Source of the DNA: Exiguobacterium sp. RIT594
Lineage (GTDB): Bacteria > Bacillota > Bacilli > Exiguobacteriales > Exiguobacteriaceae
DNA length: 64,000 nt
NCBI RefSeq assembly: GCF_003339585.1
Contig: NZ_QPKF01000001.1
Location: 806,001 to 870,000, forward strand
Reading direction: 5' to 3'
The notes under the pieces are model-generated. The model was not told where the DNA came from and searched no databases. It saw only the letters and a list, made by a program, of their open reading frames with translations. Positions 18,849 to 27,749 of the stretch are shown piece after piece. Numbering within the stretch: position 1 is the first letter of the stretch; each line of letters begins with the position of its first letter. Made by a program: the position numbers and the translations under genes.

Positions 18849-19640
18849 ATGCATCGTGGTAAAGGAATGAAATTCGTCACCGATTCACGGGTGTCGATCA
18901 ACAACCGGATGCCGAATAAGTCAAAAGACTATTCGGAGTATCCAGGTCGGACGGAAGCGTTCTGGCCAAACTTCTTGCTTCGCGAATGGATGGTAGGAGC
19001 GGTCTTCCTGATCGGCTTCATGACATTGACTATCGTTGAAGCAGCACCGCTTCAAAATATCGCTGACCCGACGAATACGTCGTACATTCCACTTCCGGAC
19101 TGGTACTTCTTATTCCTCTATCAGCTCTTGAAATATCAATTTGCGGCTGGTCCGTACATTTTAATGGGTACCGTCATCCTTCCGGGTCTTGCGTTTACGG
19201 CACTGCTTGTTGCGCCATGGCTCGATCAGGGACTCGAACGTCGCCCGGCAAAACGCCCGATCGCGGTCAGCATGATGTTACTTGCAATCGTATCGATTGT
19301 CTTCTTGACATGGGAATCAGTTCAGACAACACACTGGGATACTATCCATAAACAAGGTGAGTTGACAATGAACGAAGGTCCAAAAATCGATACAGCAGCA
19401 AAAGGTTTCGAGATTTACTCGAACCAATCATGCGTCAACTGTCACGGGAAGAACCTCGAAGGCGGCGCAGCAGCTCCAGCCCTCGTCGGGACGAAGAAGA
19501 CAGAAAAAGAGATTTATGATATCGCAGTTAAAGGTATCGGTTCGATGCCTGCTGGACAGTTCAAAGGTTCAGACGCCGATCATAAAGAACTTGCTAAATT
19601 CATCGCATCATACGGTGAAGGCGGAGAAAACAATAAATAA
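18849..19640 (+). CDS. qcrC: menaquinol-cytochrome c reductase cytochrome b/c subunit
   Basis: Fusion of a subunit IV-like membrane part (about 1-165, three helices, with the P-D-W-Y-F-L-F quinol-site motif near 82) and a covalently bound cytochrome c domain. The haem site is C195-V-N-C198-H199, with Met near 233 as the likely sixth ligand. 263 residues. This b/c fusion is characteristic of Bacillus-type bc complexes. AAGGGGG ribosome site and ATG start; ends at a bulged terminator. Confidence 0.96.
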   Translation: MHRGKGMKFVTDSRVSINNRMPNKSKDYSEYPGRTEAFWPNFLLREWMVGAVFLIGFMTLTIVEAAPLQNIADPTNTSYIPLPDWYFLFLYQLLKYQFAAGPYILMGTVILPGLAFTALLVAPWLDQGLERRPAKRPIAVSMMLLAIVSIVFLTWESVQTTHWDTIHKQGELTMNEGPKIDTAAKGFEIYSNQSCVNCHGKNLEGGAAAPALVGTKKTEKEIYDIAVKGIGSMPAGQFKGSDADHKELAKFIASYGEGGENNK

Positions 19641-19643
19641 GAC

Positions 19644-19675
19644 AACCGGCCGGGGGAATTTTCCTCCGGTTTTTG
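19644..19675 (+). terminator. terminator after qcrC
   Basis: ACCGG / CCGGT stem continued, past a small bulge, by GGGGGAA / TTTTCCT with G-T pairs, then a short T run. Confidence 0.7.
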
Positions 19676-19696
19676 TCTATCATGAGGTGACGATAT

Positions 19697-20296
19697 ATGC
19701 CGTTCATTCATATTTTAAAACATAAAGCTGTACTTTGGCTGCTCGCTTTGATCAATCTGGGCGGAACATTATACGGCTATTACTGGTATCAGCCGCAACT
19801 CGCGCAGTCGAAATGGTACTATTATCCGTTCATTCCGGATAGCCCGACAGCCTCATTCTTTTTTACGATTATCGTCTTTTTATGGATTTTCAATCGACGA
19901 TCGCGTTTATTTGAAGCCCTTGCTTTCGTCACCTTGATTAAATACGGGGTTTGGGCAGTTGTCATGAATGCGTTGATGTTACAGGAACTCGGGACGGATG
20001 ATTCCTTTTTGACCGCGATGGCTTTGATGCTGATGGTCTCACACGGAGCGATGGCATTTCAGGCACTTCTGTATGCGCCAGTCATGACGTTTCGGGTCAA
20101 GGAACTGGTCCTCGTCTCGATTTGGGTCATTCATAACGATGTCGTGGATTATGTGCTCGGACAGTGGCCGCGGTATCCGGCACTTGCCGAACATATCCAG
20201 TGGATCGGATACGGTTCATTCTGGTTGACCGGATTATGTCTTTTGATGGGATATTGGTTTGTCGCACGCGATTCAATTGACAATAAGTTCGCTTGA
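19697..20296 (+). CDS. DUF1405 membrane protein (YpjA-like)
   Basis: 199-residue protein with about six hydrophobic helices and the N-terminal motif N-L-G-G-T-L-Y-G-Y-Y-W-Y near 20-31 typical of DUF1405. B. subtilis ypjA stands at the same place after qcrC. Function unknown. ATG with ATGAGGTGACG upstream. The sporulation gene ypjB that follows in Bacillus is absent. Confidence 0.82.
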   Translation: MPFIHILKHKAVLWLLALINLGGTLYGYYWYQPQLAQSKWYYYPFIPDSPTASFFFTIIVFLWIFNRRSRLFEALAFVTLIKYGVWAVVMNALMLQELGTDDSFLTAMALMLMVSHGAMAFQALLYAPVMTFRVKELVLVSIWVIHNDVVDYVLGQWPRYPALAEHIQWIGYGSFWLTGLCLLMGYWFVARDSIDNKFA

Positions 20297-20342
20297 ACAT
20301 AAAATAAGACTATAATCTTTTTTTATGAAAGGAAGCGACGAT

Positions 20343-21023
20343 ATGGCGAACTATTTAATCTATCTGGCGATCATCATCATCGTGCCGATTTGGGCGCAGA
20401 TGCGTGTCAGAAAGACGTACAAAAAATATCAGGAAGTTCCGATTCACAGTGGAGTGACAGGAGCGCAGGTCGCAGACTTCATCATGAAGCAAAACGGGAT
20501 TACGGATGTTCGTCTTGAGCCGATTGGCGGAACGATGTCCGATCATTACGACCCTACGAATAAAGTCGTCCGCCTGTCGGAAGATGTCTATTACGGTTCG
20601 ACGGTATCAGCGGTTTCAATCGCGGCACACGAAATCGGCCACGTCATCCAAGATGCGACGGATTACGGAATGATGCGGGTCCGTCACCGGATTGCCCCGG
20701 TGGCTTCGATTACGTCTAACTTGTCATTCCCGTTACTATTGATCGGTTTCTTGGCGGGCATGAGTGGACTGGCGATGCTTGGAGTCATCTTGATGCTAGG
20801 TGCAGTCATCTTCCAACTCGTGACGTTGCCGGTTGAGTTTGATGCTTCCAAACGGGCGATGGTCCAGTTAACGGAACACGGGATCATCGACGCGGAAGAA
20901 GAACGCGGTTCGCGCCGGGTCCTGAATGCAGCAGCTTGGACATATGTCGCTGCGACGCTCGTTGCGGTTGCCGAGTTTATTCGCTTAGCATTGATTGTCT
21001 TTGCACCGTCAAGTGATGATTAA
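20343..21023 (+). CDS. YugP-like zinc metallopeptidase
   Basis: Membrane metalloprotease of the YugP family, 226 residues. The zinc motif is H96-E-I-G-H100, with the probable third ligand Glu in the L-P-V-E-F-D-A-S motif near 164. Hydrophobic helices at the N-terminus (3-20), about 112-155 and near the C-terminus. The ATG at 20343 follows AAAGGAAG; the ATG at 20325 would start inside that site. A TATAAT at 20311-20316 could be its -10. Placed between ypjA and the yitT-type gene; substrate unknown. Confidence 0.86.
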   Translation: MANYLIYLAIIIIVPIWAQMRVRKTYKKYQEVPIHSGVTGAQVADFIMKQNGITDVRLEPIGGTMSDHYDPTNKVVRLSEDVYYGSTVSAVSIAAHEIGHVIQDATDYGMMRVRHRIAPVASITSNLSFPLLLIGFLAGMSGLAMLGVILMLGAVIFQLVTLPVEFDASKRAMVQLTEHGIIDAEEERGSRRVLNAAAWTYVAATLVAVAEFIRLALIVFAPSSDD

Positions 21024-21035
21024 AAACAGGTAAAT

Positions 21036-21075
21036 AAAAAGACGAGGAATCCAATCGGATTTCTCGTCTTTTTTT
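21036..21075. terminator. bidirectional terminator between yugP-type and yitT-type genes
   Basis: Stem AAAAGACGAG-AATCC / GGATT-CTCGTCTTTT with a four-base loop, A-rich on the left and T-rich on the right, so it can end both converging transcripts. Confidence 0.9.
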
Positions 21076-21088
21076 GTAAGGTATCCAA

Positions 21089-21976
21089 TCACGTTTCTTT
21101 GATCGGAATTCGGTTTTCATCGAAGGTGAATCCTTCTCCTGTCACTTCATAAACGTCATGCAAGGTGATGAAGGCATGTTGATCGACTGATTTGACAAGT
21201 GTCTTCAATCGTGTGATTTCATTTCGGGCGACGACGACATACAGTACTTCCAAGTCGCGTCCTGAGTACCCGCCCTTGGCGATCAGGCGAGTCGTCCCGC
21301 GGTTCATCGTCGCATGAATACCATCCGCGATTTCCGTTCGTTGATCACTGATGATCATTGCGGCTTTTCCGGCATACGTCCCTTCTTGCATCCAGTCGAT
21401 GACGCGAGCACCGACATAGACGGCAAGTAACGTGTACATCGCCTGTTTGTAATCGAGATAGCTCAGTGATGCGATAATGACAAAAAAGTCGAAGACCATG
21501 AAGGTCCGGCCGATCGACCAACCAAAATACCGTTTGGTCAAGCGGGCGATGATATCGACACCACCGGTCGTCCCGCCGTTATTGAAGATGATGCCGAGAC
21601 CGACACCGATAAAGACACCGGCAAATAAAGCCGCGAGGACCATATCATCTTTCAAGAAAATTTCAAGCGGTGAGTATTTGGCAATCAATCCATACCAAAT
21701 CGAAAAACTGAACGTCCCGATCAACGTATAGACGAATGTCGTCCGTCCGAGCAACTTATAACTGACGAAGAATAACGGAATGTTGAGCAATAAATTCGTG
21801 ACGGATGGGGAAAACCCGAATAATCCCTTTAAAATCAAGGTGATGCCGGTAAATCCTCCCTCGGCCAACTCGTTCTGCACGTTAAAATGATAGATACCAA
21901 AAGCGAAAATAAAGGATCCGATCAAAATCCAGATGATATTTTGAATGCGAATCGGAAACTGGAATGGGGGTGCCAT
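21089..21976 (-). CDS. YitT family membrane protein (DUF161/DUF2179; YpjC-like)
   Basis: 295-residue protein: five or six membrane helices in the N-terminal two-thirds (YitT domain) with the glycine-rich I-F-N-N-G-G-T-T-G-G-V-D-I-I segment, and a cytoplasmic C-terminal DUF2179 domain from about 210. Family function is not established. B. subtilis ypjC is of the same family and region. Read from the opposite strand to its neighbours. I chose the ATG at 21976, seven bases after AGAGGAG; an ATG at 21997 adds seven residues but has a poor ribosome site. Confidence 0.85.
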   Translation of the reverse strand: MAPPFQFPIRIQNIIWILIGSFIFAFGIYHFNVQNELAEGGFTGITLILKGLFGFSPSVTNLLLNIPLFFVSYKLLGRTTFVYTLIGTFSFSIWYGLIAKYSPLEIFLKDDMVLAALFAGVFIGVGLGIIFNNGGTTGGVDIIARLTKRYFGWSIGRTFMVFDFFVIIASLSYLDYKQAMYTLLAVYVGARVIDWMQEGTYAGKAAMIISDQRTEIADGIHATMNRGTTRLIAKGGYSGRDLEVLYVVVARNEITRLKTLVKSVDQHAFITLHDVYEVTGEGFTFDENRIPIKET

Positions 21977-22150
21977 CTGATTGCTCCTCTCTGACATGAC
22001 TCTTTCTCTAGGGTAACGGCAGACGTCAAAAAAGACTAGCTTTTCTGATGAAAATCACTTGAAAAGTGGCAGATGTAGTTTTTAGTCGGCAATTTGATTA
22101 CAATGAGCAGGGGACAGGACATTACTTAATGAAGAGAGAGTGAACTAGAT

Positions 22151-23293
22151 ATGAAAAAAGCGATTGGGATTCTCTGTTATCCATCAGTCGGCGGCAGTGG
22201 TGTCGTAGCGACGGAACTCGGTATGAAATTGGCAGACCGTGGACATGATGTCCACTTCATCACATCGAGCATTCCGTTTCGACTGACCGAGTACCGGCCG
22301 AACATCACCGTTCATTTGGTCGAGGTCAATCAATATTCGGTTTTTAAATATCCACCGTACGATATCACGCTGGCGTCGAAAGTAGCGGAAGTCATTGACT
22401 TGTTTGATCTTGACGTCATTCATGCCCATTACGCTGTGCCGCATGCCGTTTGTGCGGAGCTCGGGCGGAACATGGCGAAGAAAAAGGGAGTGGCTGTCGT
22501 AACGACTTTACACGGGACGGATATTACCGTCATCGGACAAGATTTAGAGATGCAGCCGGCGATCCGGTACGGCATCGAAAGTTCGGATGCCGTGACGGCA
22601 GTTTCCGAAAGTCTGGCACTTGAAACAAACATGACATTAAACGGACAGTATTCGATTGACGTGATTCCGAACTCGATTGATGAAAGCATGTATTATCCGA
22701 TGCGCGATGAACGATTGAAACGCCATTATGGCATTGAGCCGGATGAGGTCGTTGTCATCCATATTTCAAACTTCCGACCGGTCAAACGAATCGACGATAC
22801 GATTGCTGCGTTTGCGATTGCGTCAAAAGATCGTGCCATGCGCTTGTTATTAGTCGGAGACGGCCCGGAAATGGGGCAGACGAGACGACGGGCAAAGGAA
22901 CTGGGGATTTACGACAAAATTATTTTTGCCGGCAAACAGGAACATGTCGCCCAGTTGTTGGCGATCAGTGATATTCATTTACTGTTGTCGGAAAAAGAAG
23001 CGTTCGGACTTGTCGTCCTCGAGGCAATGGCCGTCGGTGTGCCGAGTGTCGTCTCGAGTGCCGGTGGATTACCGGAAGTGATACAAGACGGGAAAACGGG
23101 ATTCATCGTGCCGACGTATGATGTCAAGGCCGCAGCGGACCGGATTGGACAGTTGGCGGATGATGCGACACTGCGGGAAGAATTGGCGGAGGAAGGGATT
23201 CGCGATACCCGGAGACGGTTTGATTCCAATCAGGTCGTTCGTGCCTACGAACTGCTGTATGAACGGGTGTGTGCACGCTATGAAAATGCTTGA
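22151..23293 (+). CDS. bshA: N-acetyl-alpha-D-glucosaminyl L-malate synthase
   Basis: GT4-family glycosyltransferase for the first step of bacillithiol synthesis, joining UDP-GlcNAc and L-malate. 380 residues; the N-terminal G-I-L-C-Y-P-S-V-G-G-S-G-V-V-A-T-E-L-G is the family hallmark, and E-A-F-G-L-V-V-L-E-A near 285 is the GT4 nucleotide-sugar motif. In B. subtilis bshB1, mgsA and dapB precede it; none is here. Overlaps cca. Implies the organism makes bacillithiol, the other enzymes lying elsewhere. Confidence 0.95.
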   Translation: MKKAIGILCYPSVGGSGVVATELGMKLADRGHDVHFITSSIPFRLTEYRPNITVHLVEVNQYSVFKYPPYDITLASKVAEVIDLFDLDVIHAHYAVPHAVCAELGRNMAKKKGVAVVTTLHGTDITVIGQDLEMQPAIRYGIESSDAVTAVSESLALETNMTLNGQYSIDVIPNSIDESMYYPMRDERLKRHYGIEPDEVVVIHISNFRPVKRIDDTIAAFAIASKDRAMRLLLVGDGPEMGQTRRRAKELGIYDKIIFAGKQEHVAQLLAISDIHLLLSEKEAFGLVVLEAMAVGVPSVVSSAGGLPEVIQDGKTGFIVPTYDVKAAADRIGQLADDATLREELAEEGIRDTRRRFDSNQVVRAYELLYERVCARYENA

Positions 23294-24425
23294 CTACGCC
23301 AATCAGATCATTCGAACGATTGAAGAGGCGGGCGGCGAAGCGTATATCGTCGGTGGAGCGGTCCGGGATATGTTACTCAAACGGGAACCCGGAGACTACG
23401 ACCTGGCCACTTCTCTTCTTCCGGAAGCAGTCATGCCTCTCTTTCCGGTCGTGATTCCGACCGGACTCGATCATGGCACGGTCACGGTTGTCCTCGATCA
23501 TGTCCCGTTTGAAGTGACGACATTTCGTTCGGAAAGCACGTACAGTGACCGCCGGCGTCCGGATGAAGTGACGCTCGGTGTCAGCTTGGAAGAAGACCTG
23601 ACGCGTCGTGACTTTACGATCAATGCGATGGCGTTGAAGCCGACCGGGCTCGTGGATCTGTTTGGCGGTCAAGACGACTTGGCAGCAAAAGTCGTCCGGA
23701 CGGTCGGTCGAGCGGAAGAACGTTTTAATGAAGATGCCCTGCGGATGGTCCGGGCATTTCGATTTATGAGTCAGTTGGACTTTATGCTCGACCAGGAGAC
23801 GGAACTGGCGATCAAAAACCAAAAACAGCACCTTCAATCGGTTGCTGTTGAGCGGATTGCGATCGAGTTCGAAAAACTGTTGTTAGGTCCCGGACGTGAA
23901 GCGGCCTTGGCGGCGATGCTCCGAACCGGAATCCAGCAGTACATGCCCCATCTGAACGAAACAATCATCAAGCAGTTGATGACGCTCCCGTTTAAAGGTG
24001 TATCGTCAGATGACGTCTGGACACTCGTCTTAGTCGCAGGACTCCGTCCGGAAGCGTTACGGGCCTGGAAACGTTCGAAAAAACAGGAAGGGCGTGCGAA
24101 GACACTGGCTCCGCTTGTTCAGGAAGCGACGTTATCCGATTGGCAGCGTTACCGGCTGTCGGACGAAGAGTTGGAACATTTGAACGAGATGACAGGACGC
24201 CGACATGAAGCGCGGACGTCCTTGCCGATCCGGCGGCTGCAAGACTTAACGGTCAACGGGCGTGACATGATCGAGCTCGGTTTGCAAAAAAGCCAGATTA
24301 AAGAAGCGCTTCATCACCTGGAGCGACAAGTCGTACACCGCCAACTGGACAATCAACGCGAGATTCTGTTAAAGGAAGTGATGAGTTGGAAAAAACAACA
24401 CGGGACCGAGTCCTCCACGCACTGA
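23280..24425 (+). CDS. cca: CCA tRNA nucleotidyltransferase
   Basis: Adds or repairs the 3'-terminal CCA of tRNAs. Nucleotidyltransferase head: G-G-A-V-R-D at 25-30 and the metal-binding D-Y-D at 39-41; R-R-D-F-T-I-N-A near 105. 381 residues. The frame is open far upstream within bshA; the ATG at 23280 (or 23286) gives the family N-terminus. It overlaps bshA by 14 bases and birA by 40, so the three genes are tightly coupled. B. subtilis has the same order. Confidence 0.94.
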   Translation: MKMLDYANQIIRTIEEAGGEAYIVGGAVRDMLLKREPGDYDLATSLLPEAVMPLFPVVIPTGLDHGTVTVVLDHVPFEVTTFRSESTYSDRRRPDEVTLGVSLEEDLTRRDFTINAMALKPTGLVDLFGGQDDLAAKVVRTVGRAEERFNEDALRMVRAFRFMSQLDFMLDQETELAIKNQKQHLQSVAVERIAIEFEKLLLGPGREAALAAMLRTGIQQYMPHLNETIIKQLMTLPFKGVSSDDVWTLVLVAGLRPEALRAWKRSKKQEGRAKTLAPLVQEATLSDWQRYRLSDEELEHLNEMTGRRHEARTSLPIRRLQDLTVNGRDMIELGLQKSQIKEALHHLERQVVHRQLDNQREILLKEVMSWKKQHGTESSTH

Positions 24426-25357
24426 TGCAGACCGACTGGATATCGGGACAAGAGTTGGCAGATCATTTAAATATTTCACGTACCGCTATTTGGAAACAAA
24501 TTGTAGCATTAAAAGAAGCCGGATACATCATCGAAGCGAATAAAAAAACAGGCTATCATTTAGCCGATCAAGGTGACCGGTTGACCCCACTTGCGATTCA
24601 ACAACATTTGCGGACACAGACGCTTGGACAACGGATCATCCATCTCGAACAGACAGAAACGACGCAACGCATTGCCCATGAACAAGCTCAGCAAGCCGCA
24701 AACGAAGGTACACTGATCGTCTGTGACTTTCAAACCGGCGGTCGGGGGCAACTCGGACGCACGTGGTATGAGACGCGGGGAGCAGGCATTGCGATGAGTT
24801 TGATTTTGCGACCGGAAGCACCGCTTCACCAAGCCGGTCAATTGACATTACTTGCCGGTATCGCTTTAGCTGAGACGTTACGAACGCTCGATGTTCCGGC
24901 AACGATTAAATGGCCAAACGATTTGCTGATCGGCGGACGAAAAGTAGCCGGTATCTTGACAGAAATGCAAACGGAAGCGGATCGTATTAATTCCGTCATC
25001 ATCGGAATCGGTATCAACGTTCATCACGAACAGTTTTTGGAAGAGTTGGCAGATCGGGCGACGTCGTTAAAATTAACGACAGGAAAATCAATTGCCCGCG
25101 CTGAAATCGTCGCGTTGTTTTTAAATACGTTCGAGCCGATGTACCGGAAGTGGTTGACGGACGGATTCGCCTCATTTGTTCCGGCATGGGAGAAACATGC
25201 CGATCGATTGAACGATTTAGTGACATTACGCACACGACAAGAAACCGTGACCGGAATCTTACGCGGAATTCGGACGGATGGGACTTTGCAGCTCGAAACG
25301 GAGACGGGGCTGAAAACTTTTCATTCCGCCGAATTGATTTACTGGACGGAAATGTAA
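24386..25357 (+). CDS. birA: bifunctional biotin-protein ligase and biotin operon repressor
   Basis: Attaches biotin to acetyl-CoA and pyruvate carboxylases through biotinyl-AMP and, with its DNA-binding domain, represses biotin genes. Winged-helix domain at 1-65 (I-S-G-Q-E-L-A-D-H-L-N-I-S-R-T-A), catalytic G-R-G-Q-L-G-R-T-W near 118-126 and K-W-P-N-D near 174. 323 residues. TTG start 12 bases after AAAGGAAG and well inside the cca end. No bio genes or BirA box were seen in the window. Confidence 0.94.
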   Translation: MEKTTRDRVLHALMQTDWISGQELADHLNISRTAIWKQIVALKEAGYIIEANKKTGYHLADQGDRLTPLAIQQHLRTQTLGQRIIHLEQTETTQRIAHEQAQQAANEGTLIVCDFQTGGRGQLGRTWYETRGAGIAMSLILRPEAPLHQAGQLTLLAGIALAETLRTLDVPATIKWPNDLLIGGRKVAGILTEMQTEADRINSVIIGIGINVHHEQFLEELADRATSLKLTTGKSIARAEIVALFLNTFEPMYRKWLTDGFASFVPAWEKHADRLNDLVTLRTRQETVTGILRGIRTDGTLQLETETGLKTFHSAELIYWTEM

Positions 25358-25367
25358 GCTCGGACGT

Positions 25368-25397
25368 TTGCAGTCTGCTTTTTGAATCATGTATAAT
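25368..25397 (+). promoter_or_regulatory. probable promoter for panBCD
   Basis: TTGCAG, 18-base spacer, TATAAT, just after the birA stop. Transcription would start near 25404, giving a leader of about 190 bases before panB. Confidence 0.6.
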
Positions 25398-25403
25398 GAA
25401 TGC

Positions 25404-25567
25404 GAGGATGATAGCCATTTGGAGTCATACCGGTTAGAGGCTTTTATTCATAACGTTTATTTGACTGCCTTGATCCTACTCGGACAGGGACAGAAGGATG
25501 ATATTGCACTTATCCACGCCTTCTTTCCTATGGATTATTTTAGGAAGGAAGGCGTTTCCTTTTGTCC
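25404..25567 (+). promoter_or_regulatory. structured panBCD leader with attenuator-like terminator (candidate pan motif)
   Basis: The leader holds two copies of AGGATGATA (25405-25413, 25495-25503), a hairpin ATCCT / AGGAT (25473-25477 with 25495-25499), and a perfect 15-pair stem (25516-25530 with 25541-25555) followed by a T-rich tail, all before the panB ribosome site. AGAAGG (25492-25497) is complementary to CCTTCT (25519-25524) in the left arm of the terminator, so the two folds exclude each other. This is the layout of a transcription-attenuating riboswitch. A conserved RNA called the pan motif is known upstream of panB, panC and panD; I recall it as often tandem but cannot confirm the match here. 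Confidence 0.5.
25516..25567 (+). terminator. intrinsic terminator/attenuator in the panB leader
   Basis: Fifteen-pair stem ACGCCTTCTTTCCTA / TAGGAAGGAAGGCGT with one G-T pair, ten-base loop and TTCCTTTT tail. It stands 29 bases before panB and downstream of a promoter, so it cannot serve panB itself; it could also end birA read-through. Confidence 0.8.
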
Positions 25568-25595
25568 TCTCTAAACTACGAAGGAGAGAACACAC

Positions 25596-26435
25596 ATGCA
25601 TACGATGACACCTTTATTAAAAAAACAACAGGCGGGCGAAAAACTCGTCATGCTGACGGCATACGATTATCCGTCAGCCAAACTGGCAGAAGCCGGACAG
25701 GTCGATTTGCTACTTGTCGGTGATTCACTCGGAAACGTCATTCTTGGCTATGATTCGACGATTGCCGTGACCGTAGACGATATGGTCCATCATGCGAAAG
25801 CCGTTCGACGCGGGGCGCCGGCGACATTCATGGTCGTCGACATGCCGTTTGCCAGTTACCATGGTTCGTTTGACCGGACGCTTGAAGCAGCAGCCCGTAT
25901 TTTCCAAGAAAGCGGAGCAGACGCCCTGAAACTTGAAGGAGCCGGAGACATCTTGACGACGATCCGCCGTCTGACCGATGCCGGGATGCCGTGTGTCGCA
26001 CATTTAGGACTGACACCACAATCGGTCGGGGTGCTCGAAGGATTTAAAGTCCAAGGGAAATCGCTTGAAGCAGCGGAACAGTTGATTGCCGACAGTTTGG
26101 CAGCAGAACAAGCGGGAGCGAAGATGCTCGTCCTCGAATGTGTGCCGCATCCCCTCGCAAAACGTGTTCAGGAACTCCTGAAGATTCCTGTCATCGGGAT
26201 TGGTGCAGGGGCGGATGTTGCCGGACAAGTATTGGTTTATCATGATCTTTTGACGTACGGTGTCGGCCGGCTTCCGAAATTCGTCAAAGCGTACACGGAT
26301 TGGAACACATCAGGTACGGAAGCGATTGCGCAGTATGTCCAAGAAGTCAAAAACGGGACATTCCCTGAACTCGCCCATTCCTTTATGATGGATGAAGAAT
26401 TGATCGGGGCGTTATATGGAGGATCAAAAGAATGA
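25596..26435 (+). CDS. panB: 3-methyl-2-oxobutanoate hydroxymethyltransferase
   Basis: First enzyme of pantothenate synthesis; adds a hydroxymethyl group from methylene-tetrahydrofolate to ketoisovalerate. 279 residues with L-V-G-D-S-L-G near 42-48 and the metal-binding D-M-P-F-A-S-Y near 82-88, plus G-I-G-A-G near 198. ATG with AAGGAGAG upstream. Opens the panB-panC-panD operon, coupled to panC by a four-base overlap. Confidence 0.97.
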   Translation: MHTMTPLLKKQQAGEKLVMLTAYDYPSAKLAEAGQVDLLLVGDSLGNVILGYDSTIAVTVDDMVHHAKAVRRGAPATFMVVDMPFASYHGSFDRTLEAAARIFQESGADALKLEGAGDILTTIRRLTDAGMPCVAHLGLTPQSVGVLEGFKVQGKSLEAAEQLIADSLAAEQAGAKMLVLECVPHPLAKRVQELLKIPVIGIGAGADVAGQVLVYHDLLTYGVGRLPKFVKAYTDWNTSGTEAIAQYVQEVKNGTFPELAHSFMMDEELIGALYGGSKE

Positions 26436-27262
26436 AAATCATGCAGAGTGTCGAACAACTGAGGGAAGCGTTGGCAGGACAAACATCGATCGGATTCGTT
26501 CCGACGATGGGATTCTTGCATGAAGGACATGCCTCTTTACTGAACCAGGCACGTCAGGAAAACGATATCGTTGTCTTGAGTATCTTTGTCAATCCGACCC
26601 AATTCGGTCCAAACGAAGATCTAGACCGTTATCCGCGCGATGAACAGCGCGATCAACAACTGGCGCAAGCAGCAGGCGTCGATTACCTCTTTTATCCGAC
26701 GAATGATGTCATGTATCCGCTCGATATGGCGCGGGTTACCGTTCGTTCGGGGGATGACGTCTTATGCGGTGCATCACGTCCGGGACATTTTGACGGAGTC
26801 TTGACGGTCGTCAGTAAATTGTTTAATATTGTCCAACCGACGCGTGCCTATTTCGGATTAAAGGATGCACAACAATTGGCATTGATTGAAGGATACGTCG
26901 CAGATTACTTCGTCCCGGTTGAAATCAAGCGGTGTCCGATTATTCGTGAAGCGGATGGACTGGCGAAATCGTCGCGTAACGTCTATTTGTCGGAAGCAGA
27001 ACGCAAGCAAGCGCCCGGAATCCAGCAGGCGTTGCAACAAGCCAAACAAGCGCTCGACGCCGGAAAACCACTTGAAACGGTTCTTGCACAAACCCGTACG
27101 TCCCTTCAATTTGAAGGAACGACGATTGATTATGTGGAAGCCGTCGCCTATCCGACGCTCGGACCGGTTGAAGCGGAAACAGAAACGATTTTACTTGCGG
27201 TTGCCGTTCAATTTGCATCGGCACGGTTGATTGATAACTTACTATATACGAGAGGAGCATGA
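26432..27262 (+). CDS. panC: pantoate--beta-alanine ligase (pantothenate synthetase)
   Basis: Condenses pantoate and beta-alanine with ATP. The class signature [10 protein letters not shown] is at 24-33 with the ATP-binding His at 30 and 33; G-L-K-D-A-Q-Q near 147-153 and K-S-S-R-N near 185 follow. 276 residues. The ATG overlaps the panB stop. panD follows two bases after the stop. Confidence 0.97.
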   Translation: MKIMQSVEQLREALAGQTSIGFVPTMGFLHEGHASLLNQARQENDIVVLSIFVNPTQFGPNEDLDRYPRDEQRDQQLAQAAGVDYLFYPTNDVMYPLDMARVTVRSGDDVLCGASRPGHFDGVLTVVSKLFNIVQPTRAYFGLKDAQQLALIEGYVADYFVPVEIKRCPIIREADGLAKSSRNVYLSEAERKQAPGIQQALQQAKQALDAGKPLETVLAQTRTSLQFEGTTIDYVEAVAYPTLGPVEAETETILLAVAVQFASARLIDNLLYTRGA

Positions 27263-27264
27263 TC

Positions 27265-27648
27265 ATGTTACGCACATTCATGCATGCAAAATTACACAAA
27301 GCCCGTGTCACGGAAGCAAATCTCCATTACGTCGGCTCGATTACGATCGACGAGGATTTGCTCGATGCGGTCGGGATTCTCGAAAATGAGAAAGTCCAAG
27401 TGACGAATAATCAAAACGGCGCACGGATTGAGACGTATGCGATCAAGGGTGCCCGTGGTTCTGGCGTGATTTGTTTGAACGGAGCAGCTGCCCGTCATTT
27501 CCAAATCGGAGATGAAGTCATCATCATGGCCTATGCGCAGTTGACGAACGAAGAAATTTCATCACATGTTCCGAAAGTCGCGGTCCTTGATCAGGATAAT
27601 TCAATCAAGCAGATGTTATCGCAGGAAATCGCACATACGATCTTATGA
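27265..27648 (+). CDS. panD: aspartate 1-decarboxylase
   Basis: Makes beta-alanine from aspartate using a pyruvoyl group formed by self-cleavage. The cleavage site is Gly24-Ser25 in H-Y-V-G-S-I-T, exactly where expected. 127 residues. I chose the ATG at 27265, seven bases after AGAGGAG; the ATG at 27259 lies inside the panC end and close to that site. The gene completes the route panB-panC-panD and is followed by a terminator. Confidence 0.97.
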   Translation: MLRTFMHAKLHKARVTEANLHYVGSITIDEDLLDAVGILENEKVQVTNNQNGARIETYAIKGARGSGVICLNGAAARHFQIGDEVIIMAYAQLTNEEISSHVPKVAVLDQDNSIKQMLSQEIAHTIL

Positions 27649-27653
27649 TTTTT

Positions 27654-27686
27654 GAGGGACCCGAGATACATTCGGGTCTCTTTTTT
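27654..27686 (+). terminator. terminator after panD
   Basis: Nine-pair stem GGGACCCGA / TCGGGTCTC with seven-base loop, then six T. Confidence 0.9.
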
Positions 27687-27749
27687 GTTAAGATGGAACT
27701 TGAGATGCCATATATAGAAGATATGGATGGTTAAAGGTGGAGATGAGTC

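Noticed and set aside
25389-25574. 61-codon open frame in the panB leader as a leader peptide
   Set aside because: Its ATG overlaps the TATAAT of the likely promoter, there is no ribosome site, and it runs through the terminator stem.
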